Assembly (NCBI RefSeq): GCF_009734445.1
Contig: NZ_CP046457.1
Location: 62,001 to 126,000 of the forward strand
From: Candidatus Syntrophocurvum alkaliphilum
Lineage (GTDB): Bacteria > Bacillota > Syntrophomonadia > Syntrophomonadales > Syntrophomonadaceae
DNA: 64,000 nucleotides
Direction of reading: 5' to 3'
The number at the start of each line of letters is the position of its first letter. The stretch's first letter is position 1. The notes under the pieces were generated by a model. It saw nothing but the letters and a program-made list of their open reading frames with translations. It was not told the origin of the DNA and did not search any database. The position numbers and the translations under genes were made by a program. This document shows positions 55,627 through 64,000 of this stretch, in pieces.

Positions 55627-56082
55627 TTATATATCGTAAATTATAGGCTTGCGAGCTTCTTTGATTTGTTCTGCCTGTAAATATAAATCTTTAAGTGTTG
55701 TATTATCTAATATAGAAGCTGTAGCTTTTCTTATATTTTCCCACAAGGTTCTAGTTACACAAATTTCTGCTCTTCCACAAGGCTCAGGACAATCTTCCAT
55801 TACACAATCAGTAGTTTTTAAAGGGCCTTCTAAACAGCGTATTACATCTCCGGCTGTTATTTCTTCAGGGCTTTTAGCTAGCATATATCCGCCTTTAGCA
55901 CCTCTAATACTACGAATCAACCCTTCTTTGCGCATTATAGTTACTAATTGTTCTAGATAACCCTCCGACAACTCTTGACGTTCAGCTATTTCATTTAAAG
56001 GAACAGGCTTAAAATAATCATAGTTTACTGCTAAATCAACCATAAATCTTAGTCCGTAACGAGAACGAGTTGAGAATTTCAA
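55627..56082 (-). CDS. Rrf2 family transcriptional regulator (IscR-like)
   Basis: A 151-residue Rrf2 regulator with an N-terminal winged helix (MKFSTRSRYGLRFMVDLA; recognition region LSEGYLEQLVTIMRKEGLIRSIRGAKGGY) and a cysteine-rich loop with four cysteines in TDCVMEDCPEPCGRAEICVT, suited to bind an iron-sulfur cluster. It probably senses Fe-S or redox status. Unusually, no isc/suf genes follow; the gene is monocistronic, divergent from the Fur-family gene. Confidence 0.9.
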   Translation of the reverse strand: MKFSTRSRYGLRFMVDLAVNYDYFKPVPLNEIAERQELSEGYLEQLVTIMRKEGLIRSIRGAKGGYMLAKSPEEITAGDVIRCLEGPLKTTDCVMEDCPEPCGRAEICVTRTLWENIRKATASILDNTTLKDLYLQAEQIKEARKPIIYDI

Positions 56083-56251
56083 TATTTTTCACCTCATGTA
56101 TAGTCATGCTAACAATATATTATCAAATGATTGATATTTAAGCACGGTATTTTTTGGCTAAACCCTTATTTATTATGCAGTTAAAATTTATTTCATTTAA
56201 TATAACAAGTATACACTTGGTTGATTTTGGAGATATTGTAAACAACAATCA

Positions 56252-56284
56252 AATAACTAAAAATCCTATATAGGAATAGTTATT
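56252..56284 (+). promoter_or_regulatory. Candidate operator upstream of the Fur-family/znu operon
   Basis: AATAACTA (56252-56259) and TAGTTATT (56277-56284) flank the palindrome TCCTATATAGGA (56264-56275). This nested dyad lies just before the ribosome binding site, where an autorepressing Fur/Zur protein would be expected. It does not match a standard Fur box closely. Confidence 0.4.
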
Positions 56285-56303
56285 ACATAGGAGGTATATC
56301 ATA

Positions 56304-56714
56304 ATGTCTTATGTTATGGAAAAAATGGCTGCATTGGGCTATAAAATAACACCTCAGCGGAGAATAATTCTTGATATATTACATCGAAGCAATAAACATC
56401 TAACAGCTGATGAGATAACTGAAAGGGTAAAGGCTATAGAGCCAAGTGTTTCTTTAGCTACCGTTTATCGCAATTTAAGCATGCTAGTAGATATACAAAT
56501 AGTTAGTAAGCTTGATTTACATGAAGGCCCTACTCGTTACGAAATAAATGCAGGTCATAATCACCATTTAGTATGTCTAAATTGTGGAGATGCAGTGAAA
56601 TTAGGAGTTTGTCCAATAGAAGATCGTATACAAAATATTATTGATGACTGTGGTTTCCAAGTTAATAGTCATCATTTTGAAATTACTGGCCTATGTAAGC
56701 AGTGCCAATATTAA
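56304..56714 (+). CDS. Fur family metalloregulator (Zur-like)
   Basis: A 136-residue Fur-family repressor: winged helix with ITPQRRIILDILHRSNKHLTADEI and PSVSLATVYRNL, then the dimerisation domain with HNHHLVCLNCGD and CKQC, the two CxxC structural zinc pairs. It is the first gene of an operon with znu-type genes (24 bases before znuA), so regulation by zinc is the best guess; Fur, PerR or Mur remain possible. AGGAGGTA precedes the ATG. Confidence 0.88.
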   Translation: MSYVMEKMAALGYKITPQRRIILDILHRSNKHLTADEITERVKAIEPSVSLATVYRNLSMLVDIQIVSKLDLHEGPTRYEINAGHNHHLVCLNCGDAVKLGVCPIEDRIQNIIDDCGFQVNSHHFEITGLCKQCQY

Positions 56715-56738
56715 AAAGATATGAAGGGAGTTTAATGA

Positions 56739-57614
56739 ATGAAAACAAAAAAATCTATTTTAGCTTTGTTATTAATAGTTGTATTTTTAGCAGCAGGATG
56801 TACAGCCTATAGTATTCCTAGTGGGGTAGTAACTGATATGCTAAGTAACGAGGATAAAGAGCTAAATGTTTATGTAAGTGTATTGCCCCAAAAAGACTTT
56901 GTCGAGCAAATAGGGGGAGATAAAGTAAATGTTTCGGTACTAATTCCTTCAGGAGCATGTCCAGAGCATTATGAGTTTACTACAGAACAATTAAGAAAAA
57001 TAAGTAATGCAGATTTATACATAAGTATTGGTAATATTCCGGTTGAGGAGGTATGGCTAGAGAGACTCCAACCTGCAAATAAGGATATGGTTGTTGTAGA
57101 TTCATCTGAATCAATTGAAACAAAACAAAATGATCCTCATATTTGGTTATCTCCTCGTTTGGTTAAAATACAAGCTGAAAACATATATAGAGCACTTACA
57201 GAGATTGATCCTGAAAACAAAAGCTATTACCAACATAACAAAAAAGACTTTTTAAAAGATCTTAACCATCTTGATTCATTTATAGAGCAGACCTTAGCTG
57301 ATATTAATAACCGTATGTTTGTTGTGTATCATCCTGCATGGAGATATTTTGCATCTGATTACAACCTAGAAGAAGTAGGTATTGAAGAACATGGAAAAGA
57401 GCCATGTGCAGGAGATATGTGTACTATTATAGATAAAGCTAAGCTGTTTAATGTAAATGTAATATTTGATTCTCCTCAACATAGCTCTAGAAGTGCCCAA
57501 GCTGTAGCTGATGAAATTGGTGCAGAACTAATGATATTAAATCCGTTACCAGTTAATTATATTGAAGATATGAAAGAAGCTACTTTGACTTTAAGAAAAG
57601 GTATGACTAAATAA
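56739..57614 (+). CDS. znuA: Metal ABC transporter substrate-binding lipoprotein (ZnuA/TroA-like)
   Basis: A 291-residue lipoprotein: signal with lipobox LAAGC (Cys21), then a TroA-fold. Metal ligands fit the histidine in CPEHYEF, PHIWLSP, and VVYHPAWRYF, and the aspartate/glutamate in FDSPQHSS. The His-rich loop of classical ZnuA is missing; extra cysteines (ACPEH, EPCAGDMC) are present. It delivers zinc or manganese to the following ATPase/permease. Confidence 0.87.
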   Translation: MKTKKSILALLLIVVFLAAGCTAYSIPSGVVTDMLSNEDKELNVYVSVLPQKDFVEQIGGDKVNVSVLIPSGACPEHYEFTTEQLRKISNADLYISIGNIPVEEVWLERLQPANKDMVVVDSSESIETKQNDPHIWLSPRLVKIQAENIYRALTEIDPENKSYYQHNKKDFLKDLNHLDSFIEQTLADINNRMFVVYHPAWRYFASDYNLEEVGIEEHGKEPCAGDMCTIIDKAKLFNVNVIFDSPQHSSRSAQAVADEIGAELMILNPLPVNYIEDMKEATLTLRKGMTK

Positions 57615-57645
57615 ATTTAAACAATAGCTAAGTAAGGGAAGATAA

Positions 57646-58425
57646 ATGATGTATAAAAATTCACATGAAGTAGTAAAAACTGAAGACTTATGGGTTGTTT
57701 TAAATGATGTAGTAGTTCTTGAAGGAGTTAATTTATCGGTTAAACAAAATGATTTTTTAGGGATTATTGGACCTAATGGTGGTGGTAAAACAACTCTTAT
57801 AAAAACTATACTTGGGTTAATTAAACCTAATAGGGGTAAAGTGTACATTTATGATGAAAGCGTACAAAAAAATTTCAAGATGTTAGGCTATGTGCCTCAA
57901 CATCTTGATTTTGATCGTCGATTTCCCATAACTGTCTGGGAAACTGCATTAATGGGTAGATTAGGACATAAAAAAGGTTTAAAGTTTTCAAAAGAAGATA
58001 AAGAAATAGTTAAAGAATCCCTAAATAAAACAGAAATATATCATTTACGTAATAGGCCGATGGGCAAATTATCAGGTGGAGAAAAACAAAGAGTGTTAGT
58101 AGCTAGAGCATTAGCTTCTAAACCCCGTATATTAATTCTAGATGAACCTACTGCTAGTGTTGATACTAGATTTGAAACTAATTTTTTTGAGCTCCTATCG
58201 GAATTAAATAAAGATATTACTATAATTATGGTATCTCATGACTTAGGAGCACTATCTAAACATGTAGATAAAATAGCTTGTTTAAACAGGCATTTACATT
58301 ATCACAACTCTAAAGAATTAACACCTGAAATGATAGAAAAAACCTATAATTGTCCAGTTAACCTAATAACACCTAGTGCAACACATAATGTTTTAAGCTC
58401 ATATAAAGAAGTGGTAGGAGAGTAA
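57646..58425 (+). CDS. znuC: Metal ABC transporter ATP-binding protein
   Basis: A 259-residue ATPase: Walker A GPNGGGKTT, Q-loop YVPQHLDFDRRFPITVWETALMG, signature LSGGEKQRVLVARAL and Walker B ILILDEPTA. FDRRFP-type segments are common in ZnuC/MntB proteins. It ends two bases before the permease gene. AAGGGAAG precedes the ATG. Confidence 0.93.
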   Translation: MMYKNSHEVVKTEDLWVVLNDVVVLEGVNLSVKQNDFLGIIGPNGGGKTTLIKTILGLIKPNRGKVYIYDESVQKNFKMLGYVPQHLDFDRRFPITVWETALMGRLGHKKGLKFSKEDKEIVKESLNKTEIYHLRNRPMGKLSGGEKQRVLVARALASKPRILILDEPTASVDTRFETNFFELLSELNKDITIIMVSHDLGALSKHVDKIACLNRHLHYHNSKELTPEMIEKTYNCPVNLITPSATHNVLSSYKEVVGE

Positions 58426-58427
58426 TT

Positions 58428-59273
58428 ATGGATATATTACAATATGAATTTATGCGCAATGCTTTGTTAGTTGGTATACTTGCTAGTATAGCTTGTGGAA
58501 TTATAGGGAGCTATGTAGTAGTGAAAAGACTAGTGTTTATAAGTGGAAGTATATCTCATACAGCATATGGTGGTATAGGGCTAGGGTATTTTTTAGGATA
58601 TAATCCTATGCTAGGAGCTGGAGTATTTACTTTAATATCAGCATTGGCTATGGGAGTTATTAGCCAGAAAACGACTCAAAGAGAAGATACTATAATAGGG
58701 ATGATGTGGGCGGTAGGAATGGCAATAGGTATAATATTTATTAGCTTATCTAGTGGGTATACTTCAGATTTGATGAGCTATCTTTTCGGTAATATCTTAA
58801 CAGTACCTTCGAGTGACTTATACTTGGTTATTGCTATGGACTTAATAATAATAGCTGTAGTAGTTTTATTTTTTGAAGAATTAAAGGCCTATGCTTTTGA
58901 TGAAGAATATGCCAAAGTTTCAGGTGTTAAAACAGAACGTCTAAATCTTGTTTTATTATGCTTGATAGCATTAACTGTTATTGTTATGATGAGGGTGGTT
59001 GGGATTATATTAGTAATAGCATTATTAACAATGCCGCCAGCTGTTGCCACACATTATACTTGGAGTCTAAAAAGCTTGATGATTATTTCTGGACTATTGG
59101 GAATACTATTTACTACATCTGGTTTAATTATTTCTTATTTTTTTAATATACCTTCTGGTGCAACTATAATATTAGTTGCTGGAGCAGTATTTTTAATTTC
59201 TTATCTAACAACATATTTTAAACAAACTGTAGAATTAAGAAATAGCATTAAAGACCATAATATAAATATATAA
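58428..59273 (+). CDS. znuB: Metal ABC transporter permease
   Basis: A 281-residue permease of the ZnuB/TroC family with about eight transmembrane helices. Typical stretches are CGIIGSYVVVKRLVFISGSISHTAYGGIGLGY near the start and the later MRVVGIILVIALLTMPPAVA. It completes the regulator-binding protein-ATPase-permease operon for zinc or manganese import. AGGAGAG precedes the ATG. Confidence 0.93.
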   Translation: MDILQYEFMRNALLVGILASIACGIIGSYVVVKRLVFISGSISHTAYGGIGLGYFLGYNPMLGAGVFTLISALAMGVISQKTTQREDTIIGMMWAVGMAIGIIFISLSSGYTSDLMSYLFGNILTVPSSDLYLVIAMDLIIIAVVVLFFEELKAYAFDEEYAKVSGVKTERLNLVLLCLIALTVIVMMRVVGIILVIALLTMPPAVATHYTWSLKSLMIISGLLGILFTTSGLIISYFFNIPSGATIILVAGAVFLISYLTTYFKQTVELRNSIKDHNINI

Positions 59274-59378
59274 ATTAAAAACATTTATATGTAAAAAATG
59301 CCCAAATTATAACTTCAAATATGTTATAATTTATTTAATTAACAAAATAAAACTAATTTTCAATTGGGAGGTTTTATA

Positions 59379-59936
59379 TTGAATACTCTAGAATGTATAA
59401 AAACTAGAAGAAGCATTAGAAGATTTACAGATCAACCAATACCAGATGATGTACTAACTCAACTTCTTGAAGCTATACGTTGGTCACCCTCATGGGCTAA
59501 TACTCAATGTTGGGAAGTAGTAATTGTTAAAGAACAAGCTAGTAAAGAAAAATTGGTAGAATTACTTACTGAAAACAATCCTGCAACTAAAGGGGTTTTA
59601 CAGGCACCATTAGTTGTTGTTGTATGTGGTAAAAAAGGAATATCTGGGTTTAAAAGAGGCGAGGCGCAAACAGTACAGGGAGATAATTGGTATTTGTTTG
59701 ATGCTGGAATAGCTTGCCAGAATTTATGCTTAGCTGCTCATTCTCTTGGATTAGGAACAGTTAACATAGGAAGCTTTGATCATAAAAAAACAGGCGAATT
59801 TTTAGGATTACCTGAAGACATAGAGCCGGTTGAAATAATTCCCGTAGGTTATCCGGCAAAAGAAGGAAAAGCCCCCCCAAGAAAAGAGTTAAGTGAGTTT
59901 GTGCATGTGGAAAAATTTGGTCAAACCTATAAGTAG
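59379..59936 (+). CDS. Nitroreductase family protein
   Basis: About 185 residues: a small FMN-dependent nitroreductase-fold enzyme. The FMN-binding start TRRSIRRFTDQPIP and RWSPSWANTQCWEVVIV, and the C-terminal GLPEDIEPVEIIPVGYPAKEGKAPPRK are typical. I choose the TTG at 59379, which follows GGGAGG with suitable spacing, over a TTG at 59364. Substrate unknown; flavin, quinone or nitro-compound reduction is possible. Confidence 0.88.
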   Translation: MNTLECIKTRRSIRRFTDQPIPDDVLTQLLEAIRWSPSWANTQCWEVVIVKEQASKEKLVELLTENNPATKGVLQAPLVVVVCGKKGISGFKRGEAQTVQGDNWYLFDAGIACQNLCLAAHSLGLGTVNIGSFDHKKTGEFLGLPEDIEPVEIIPVGYPAKEGKAPPRKELSEFVHVEKFGQTYK

Positions 59937-59952
59937 TTAGTTTAAATTTAAT

Positions 59953-60006
59953 AAGGACTAATTTGCTATAACATTTAATTGTGTTAAACAAATTAGTCCT
60001 TTTTTA
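59953..60006. terminator. Bidirectional terminator between the nitroreductase gene and the fatty-acid synthesis operon
   Basis: AAGGACTAATTTG (59953-59965) pairs with CAAATTAGTCCTT (59989-60001), then TTTTT. Convergent genes flank it. Confidence 0.85.
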
Positions 60007-60039
60007 AAACAAATAATTCATGGACAATCATTTTAATTT

Positions 60040-60990
60040 TTAATAATTTCCAATAAGTTTTAATTTTTCATATCGTTTTATAGGTAGTGTATTAAAATCT
60101 TCTACCATTAAGCTATCTAGATGATTAGTTATACAGTTACGAATTGATGATACAAATTCTTGGTCTTCTAAAATGTTTTCGATTGTAGGTTCTTCAATTA
60201 TTTCATCAATAATTTCTAGTTCTTTTAAATCGCTTGCTGTTAATTTTAATGAAGCAGCTATTTCAGGAGCTTTACTTATATCTTTAAACAAAATGGAAGC
60301 ACATGCTTCTGGAGAAGCGATAGAAAAAACTGAATTAGAAAGCATAATGGTTCTATCAGCAACTGAAAGAGCTAAAGCTCCACCACTTCCACCTTCACCT
60401 ATAAAAACAGAAATAATAGGCACTTTTAAGGAGCTCATACAAAGAAGCGATTGCGAGATAGCCCAAGCCTGCCCACGTTCTTCAGCCTTTTCACCTGGAT
60501 AAGCTCCAGGAGTATTAATAAAGGTGATTACTGGACGTTTAAATTTTTCAGCTTGCAATAAAAGTCGATTAGCTTTACGAAATCCTTCTGGATGAGGCAT
60601 CCCGAAATTATATTTTATGTTTTCCTTAGTATTTTTGCCTTTTTGATGACCTATTACCGTAACAGGGGTATTATTAAAATAAGCTAAACCCCCAATTATG
60701 GCAGGATCGTCTCCAAAATGTCTATCTCCATGTAATTCTACCCAACCATCAAAAAGTACTTTTATATAATCACTAGTCATAGGCCTATTTAAACTCCTTG
60801 ATATAACAACTTTTTCCCACGCGGAAAGACTTTTTAAATGTTCTTTCTTTATCTCTTTGAGTTTGTTTTCTAAAGCAGTGATTTCATCAGTACAACTATA
60901 CTGTAAGTTACTAGAAAGCTTTTTTAGTTCTTCTATTTTTTCTTCAATTAATTGATAAGTTAATTCCAGTTCTGTTCTAGTTTGACCCAT
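60040..60990 (-). CDS. accA: Acetyl-CoA carboxylase carboxyltransferase subunit alpha
   Basis: A 316-residue alpha subunit that, with AccD, transfers CO2 from carboxybiotin to acetyl-CoA to make malonyl-CoA. Typical segments: GDPAIIGGLA, PHPEGFRKANRLL, INTPGAYPGEKAEERGQ and GEGGSGGALAL. I place the start at the ATG at 60990, behind GGGGGAT and one base after the accD stop; 19 more in-frame residues upstream lie inside accD. Last gene of the operon. Confidence 0.96.
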   Translation of the reverse strand: MGQTRTELELTYQLIEEKIEELKKLSSNLQYSCTDEITALENKLKEIKKEHLKSLSAWEKVVISRSLNRPMTSDYIKVLFDGWVELHGDRHFGDDPAIIGGLAYFNNTPVTVIGHQKGKNTKENIKYNFGMPHPEGFRKANRLLLQAEKFKRPVITFINTPGAYPGEKAEERGQAWAISQSLLCMSSLKVPIISVFIGEGGSGGALALSVADRTIMLSNSVFSIASPEACASILFKDISKAPEIAASLKLTASDLKELEIIDEIIEEPTIENILEDQEFVSSIRNCITNHLDSLMVEDFNTLPIKRYEKLKLIGNY

Positions 60991-60991
60991 T

Positions 60992-61849
60992 TTATCCCCC
61001 TTGATGTAACCATAATAATTGCGAAAGTGTTTGTCGCATTTGTTCACGAGAAACTGCTAGGTCGACCATTCCGTGTTCTAATAAAAACTTAGAGCCTTGA
61101 AAATGCTCAGGTAGTTTTTTATTAATAGTTTGGCTTATTACTCTAGGGCCTGTAAATCCGACTTGGGCTCCATGCTCAACTATTATAATATCAGCAAGTG
61201 AAGCAAAACTTGCGGTTACTCCACCTGTAGTTGGATGAGTAAGTATAGAAATATAAAGTAAGCCTGCTTCATGCAATCGGTTTAAGGCTGCACTAGTTTT
61301 AGCCATTTGCATAAGGGATATTATTCCTTCCTGCATTCTGGCACCACCTGAAGAACAAATTAATATTAAAGGAAGTGAATTATCAATGGCATCCTCTATA
61401 GAAAGTAATATTTTTTCACCTACTACTGAGCCCATACTTCCCATTATGAAACGTGTATCCATAGCTCCAATAACAACATCACAGCCACCTATTTGTGCTT
61501 TCCCAGTAATTATAGCTTCACTTAAACCAGTTTCTTGTTTAGCTTCATCAAGCTTTTCATTGTAATCAGGAAAATCAAGGATATTTTGGGAACAAAGATT
61601 GCTATTAGTTTCCTCAAATGAGTTTGAATCACATAGATAAATTATTCTTTGTAATGCATTTAAAGCAAAGTGGTGTTTACAATTGGGGCAGTGGTGATTA
61701 TTTTTGCTTTTTTGTGCTTCTGACATTAACACTGAACATTTAGGGCAACAAAAATTACCTTGTGATTCATCTGTTGATACTTTTTTTTCTGCTGATGGAA
61801 CATCTATATATTTAGTTTTCTTACCTAATGGGTTATTAAACTTGACCAT
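60992..61849 (-). CDS. accD: Acetyl-CoA carboxylase carboxyltransferase subunit beta
   Basis: A 285-residue beta subunit with the N-terminal four-cysteine zinc ribbon (CPKC...CPNC, about 34-57) and the carboxyltransferase core with SSGGARMQEGIISLMQMAKTS and GGVTASFA. It pairs with AccA encoded immediately downstream. AccB (biotin carrier) and AccC (biotin carboxylase), usually next to fabZ, are absent from this operon. Confidence 0.96.
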   Translation of the reverse strand: MVKFNNPLGKKTKYIDVPSAEKKVSTDESQGNFCCPKCSVLMSEAQKSKNNHHCPNCKHHFALNALQRIIYLCDSNSFEETNSNLCSQNILDFPDYNEKLDEAKQETGLSEAIITGKAQIGGCDVVIGAMDTRFIMGSMGSVVGEKILLSIEDAIDNSLPLILICSSGGARMQEGIISLMQMAKTSAALNRLHEAGLLYISILTHPTTGGVTASFASLADIIIVEHGAQVGFTGPRVISQTINKKLPEHFQGSKFLLEHGMVDLAVSREQMRQTLSQLLWLHQGG

Positions 61850-61861
61850 ATATATACCTCA

Positions 61862-62290
61862 TTAATTTGATTTTTCCATACCAAACATAAGATCACCTTG
61901 ACAGATTAATTCATCATCAATTTTGATTTGTGCTGAAAATTTACCAAAGTTTCCTTTAACTCTTACAACATTACTTGTAATAACTAAGCGGTCACCTGGA
62001 ACAGCTAAACGCTTAAACCTCATGTTATCAACTCCAGCCAAAAAGGCTAGTTTGTCTTGGTATTTTTCTTGACCCAAAAGTGCACAAGCACCAACTTGTG
62101 CCATGGACTCTATCATCAGTACTCCAGGCATAATAGGTCTACCGGGAAAATGTCCTGCAAAAAAAGGTTCATTTATAGTCAAATTTTTAATCCCTACCGC
62201 TTTTTCACCAGGAACTAATTCTATTATTTTGTCAACGAGAAGAAAAGGATAACGATGTGGAAGTATTTCCATTATTTTATTTATATCCAT
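61862..62290 (-). CDS. fabZ: 3-hydroxyacyl-ACP dehydratase FabZ
   Basis: A 142-residue hot-dog-fold dehydratase. The catalytic histidine is in LPHRYPFLLVD and the glutamate in GVLMIESMAQVGA. FFAGHFPGRPIMPGV is a family hallmark. It converts 3-hydroxyacyl-ACP to trans-2-enoyl-ACP. Located between fabF and accD. Confidence 0.97.
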   Translation of the reverse strand: MDINKIMEILPHRYPFLLVDKIIELVPGEKAVGIKNLTINEPFFAGHFPGRPIMPGVLMIESMAQVGACALLGQEKYQDKLAFLAGVDNMRFKRLAVPGDRLVITSNVVRVKGNFGKFSAQIKIDDELICQGDLMFGMEKSN

Positions 62291-62301
62291 TTATAACTCC
62301 C

Positions 62302-63546
62302 TTACTGAACAAATTTTTTAATGGCTACAACGGCATTATGCCCTCCAAATCCTAAAGATTGAGAGATAGCTGAAGTAATACTTGTTTGTTTAGATTCATT
62401 TTTAACATAATTTAAGTCACATTCTGGATCTGGATTATCTAAATTTAATGTTGGGGGAACTAAATCATTTTTACATGATAAAACAGTAGCAAGTAATTCA
62501 ATTGCTCCTGCGGCTCCCATCATATGTCCGGTTGCTGCCTTTGTTGAACTTATTGCCATATTATAACTATGTTCTTTAAAAACAGTTTTTATTGCTTTGG
62601 TTTCCACAATATCATTGAAATGAGTACCAGTGCCATGAGCATTAATATAATTAACATCTTCTGGATTTAAATTTGCATCATTAAGTGCCATTGTCATAGC
62701 ACGAGCAGCTCCTTCTCCTTCAGGATCAGGTTGCACCATATGATTCGCATCTGAACTACTGCCATAACCAATTATTTCAGCATAAATTTGTGCACCTCTA
62801 TTTAAGGCATGTTCCAATTCCTCAATAATAAAAACTGCAGACCCTTCTCCCATAACGAATCCATCTCGGTCAACATCAAAAGGGCGACATGCCTTTTCTG
62901 GTTCGTCATTGCGAGTAGATAATGCTTTCATTGAGCAGAACCCTGCAATACTTAAAGGCGTAATAGGTGCTTCAGTACCTCCACATATCATTACATCAAC
63001 TGAATTGTTTTGAATTAGTTTAAAGGCATCTCCTATTGAATTTGTTGCTGTTGCACATGCAGTTACAGAACAACTGCTTGGGCCTCGAGCTCCAAACATA
63101 ATAGATATTTGACCTGAAGCCATATTAGGTATAAACATAGGAATAAAAAATGGACTTATACCACCTACTCCTTTTTTTTGCAGTATTGAATGCTGTTTTT
63201 CTAAGGCTTCTAAGCCTCCTACACCTGCTCCTACTAAAACACCAGTACGATTTGGGTCGAATTTATCAGAGTTTAGATTAGCGTCTTCTAATGCTAGTCG
63301 AGTACCTGCACAAGCATATTGGATAAATAAATCCATTCTTCTAGCTTCTGTTCTTGGCATATATTCTTTCGCATTAAAATCTTTTACTTCGGCTGCAATT
63401 TTGGTTGGATAGTCTGTTGTATCAAAGCGCTCAATTAAACCAATCCCAGTTTTTCCTGCAGTTAAATTGCTCCAAAAATCTTTTAAATTGCTTCCAATAG
63501 GGCATATGGTTCCTAAGCCAGTGATAACAACTCTACGATTATTCAA
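62302..63546 (-). CDS. fabF: 3-oxoacyl-ACP synthase II
   Basis: A 414-residue elongating ketosynthase. The nucleophilic cysteine is in SVTACATATNSIG (about 164) and the two histidines in NAHGTGTHFND (about 304) and KAATGHMMGAAG (about 341). The N-terminus VVITGLGTICPIG is typical. It follows acpP and precedes fabZ in the operon. The GAGGTGATAATTTG context before the ATG at 63546 holds the ribosome binding site. Confidence 0.97.
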   Translation of the reverse strand: MNNRRVVITGLGTICPIGSNLKDFWSNLTAGKTGIGLIERFDTTDYPTKIAAEVKDFNAKEYMPRTEARRMDLFIQYACAGTRLALEDANLNSDKFDPNRTGVLVGAGVGGLEALEKQHSILQKKGVGGISPFFIPMFIPNMASGQISIMFGARGPSSCSVTACATATNSIGDAFKLIQNNSVDVMICGGTEAPITPLSIAGFCSMKALSTRNDEPEKACRPFDVDRDGFVMGEGSAVFIIEELEHALNRGAQIYAEIIGYGSSSDANHMVQPDPEGEGAARAMTMALNDANLNPEDVNYINAHGTGTHFNDIVETKAIKTVFKEHSYNMAISSTKAATGHMMGAAGAIELLATVLSCKNDLVPPTLNLDNPDPECDLNYVKNESKQTSITSAISQSLGFGGHNAVVAIKKFVQ

Positions 63547-63557
63547 ATTATCACCTC

Positions 63558-63791
63558 TTATGATACTTGTCCTTCAATATAATCAACTACGTCTTTTACA
63601 GTTTTTAATGTTTCAGCAACATCTTCAGGAATTACGATGTCGTATTTTTCCTCTAATAGCATTATCATTTCTACTACATCTAGAGAATCTGCTTCTAAAT
63701 CCTCTTCAAATTTAGATTCTAAAAGAATCTTTTCAGTTGGAATATCTTTCACCTCTACTATTACTTCTTTAACTGTTTCAAATATTGACAT
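63558..63791 (-). CDS. acpP: Acyl carrier protein
   Basis: A 77-residue acidic ACP. The phosphopantetheine serine lies in EADSLDVVEMIM (DSL motif, about Ser36). AAGGAGGT precedes the ATG. It sits between fabG and fabF, the classical place, and carries the growing acyl chain. Confidence 0.97.
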   Translation of the reverse strand: MSIFETVKEVIVEVKDIPTEKILLESKFEEDLEADSLDVVEMIMLLEEKYDIVIPEDVAETLKTVKDVVDYIEGQVS

Positions 63792-63899
63792 TGAAAATAC
63801 CTCCTTAATAATTTTTAATTTAATAAATTTTTACTAATATGAGTATAACCAAGTTTTAATATATTTTAAAATTAAAAAATATTATGTAATCTAATACAA

Positions 63900-64000
<101 letters not shown>

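Overview
The window is AT-rich, densely packed bacterial DNA that reads as a spore-forming, motile, anaerobic member of the Firmicutes/Clostridia. Pointers are AGGAGG-type ribosome binding sites with frequent TTG and GTG starts, CotF-like spore coat proteins, FlaG and a chemoreceptor, the Tex, DegV, VanW and DUF1015 families, and a large set of short-chain acyl-CoA genes of the kind found in butyrate-forming or syntrophic butyrate-oxidising clostridia such as Syntrophomonas relatives. The exact genus cannot be fixed from the sequence. No rRNA, tRNA, CRISPR array, prophage or intact insertion sequence was seen.

Positions 1-23,916 are dominated by C4 acyl-CoA metabolism. A first cluster holds hbd (cut by the window edge), thl, acd and a butyryl-CoA:acetate CoA-transferase. 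A second cluster carries almost identical copies of hbd and acd but lacks thl (9,267-11,439). A third holds thl, crt, bcd, an OFA-family MFS transporter and a two-subunit CoA-transferase (17,600-23,916). Two paralogous sigma-54 activators with CBS and PAS sensor domains lie between the second and third clusters, around htpX. Good -24/-12 promoter matches with upstream dyads precede the second cluster (8,824) and the third (17,277), so a sigma-54 regulon for fatty-acid degradation or butyrate cycling is likely. The leader of the second cluster can fold into a three-way-junction RNA.

Inside this block, on the minus strand, a dynamin-like GTPase gene is preceded by a promoter and a fluoride riboswitch (crcB motif) with its own terminator. 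This is the most unusual regulatory pairing in the window. A methyl-accepting chemotaxis protein lies just upstream of it.

Positions 24,000-36,000 hold an SDR, a DUF1015 protein, an SLH/PrcB-like surface protein, an MBL-fold hydrolase, Tex, a small secreted protein next to a two-component system, a 56-residue membrane protein, a cupin and a second OFA transporter. Positions 36,000-41,400 hold a TPP-riboswitch-controlled thiD-thiM-thiE-HAD phosphatase operon, a thioredoxin/CcdA pair and DegV. Positions 41,400-56,100 hold a glycosyltransferase whose end runs into a REP-like inverted repeat, a VanW protein, a DEAD-box helicase, FetAB, coat proteins, FlaG, a second two-component system with a 7TMR-DISM kinase, an SDR, a YyaL-type protein and an Rrf2 regulator. 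Positions 56,300-59,300 are a Fur-family regulator plus a znuACB-type metal uptake operon. From 60,040 to the end there is a minus-strand type II fatty-acid synthesis operon (fabG-acpP-fabF-fabZ-accD-accA) that lacks accB and accC at their usual place.
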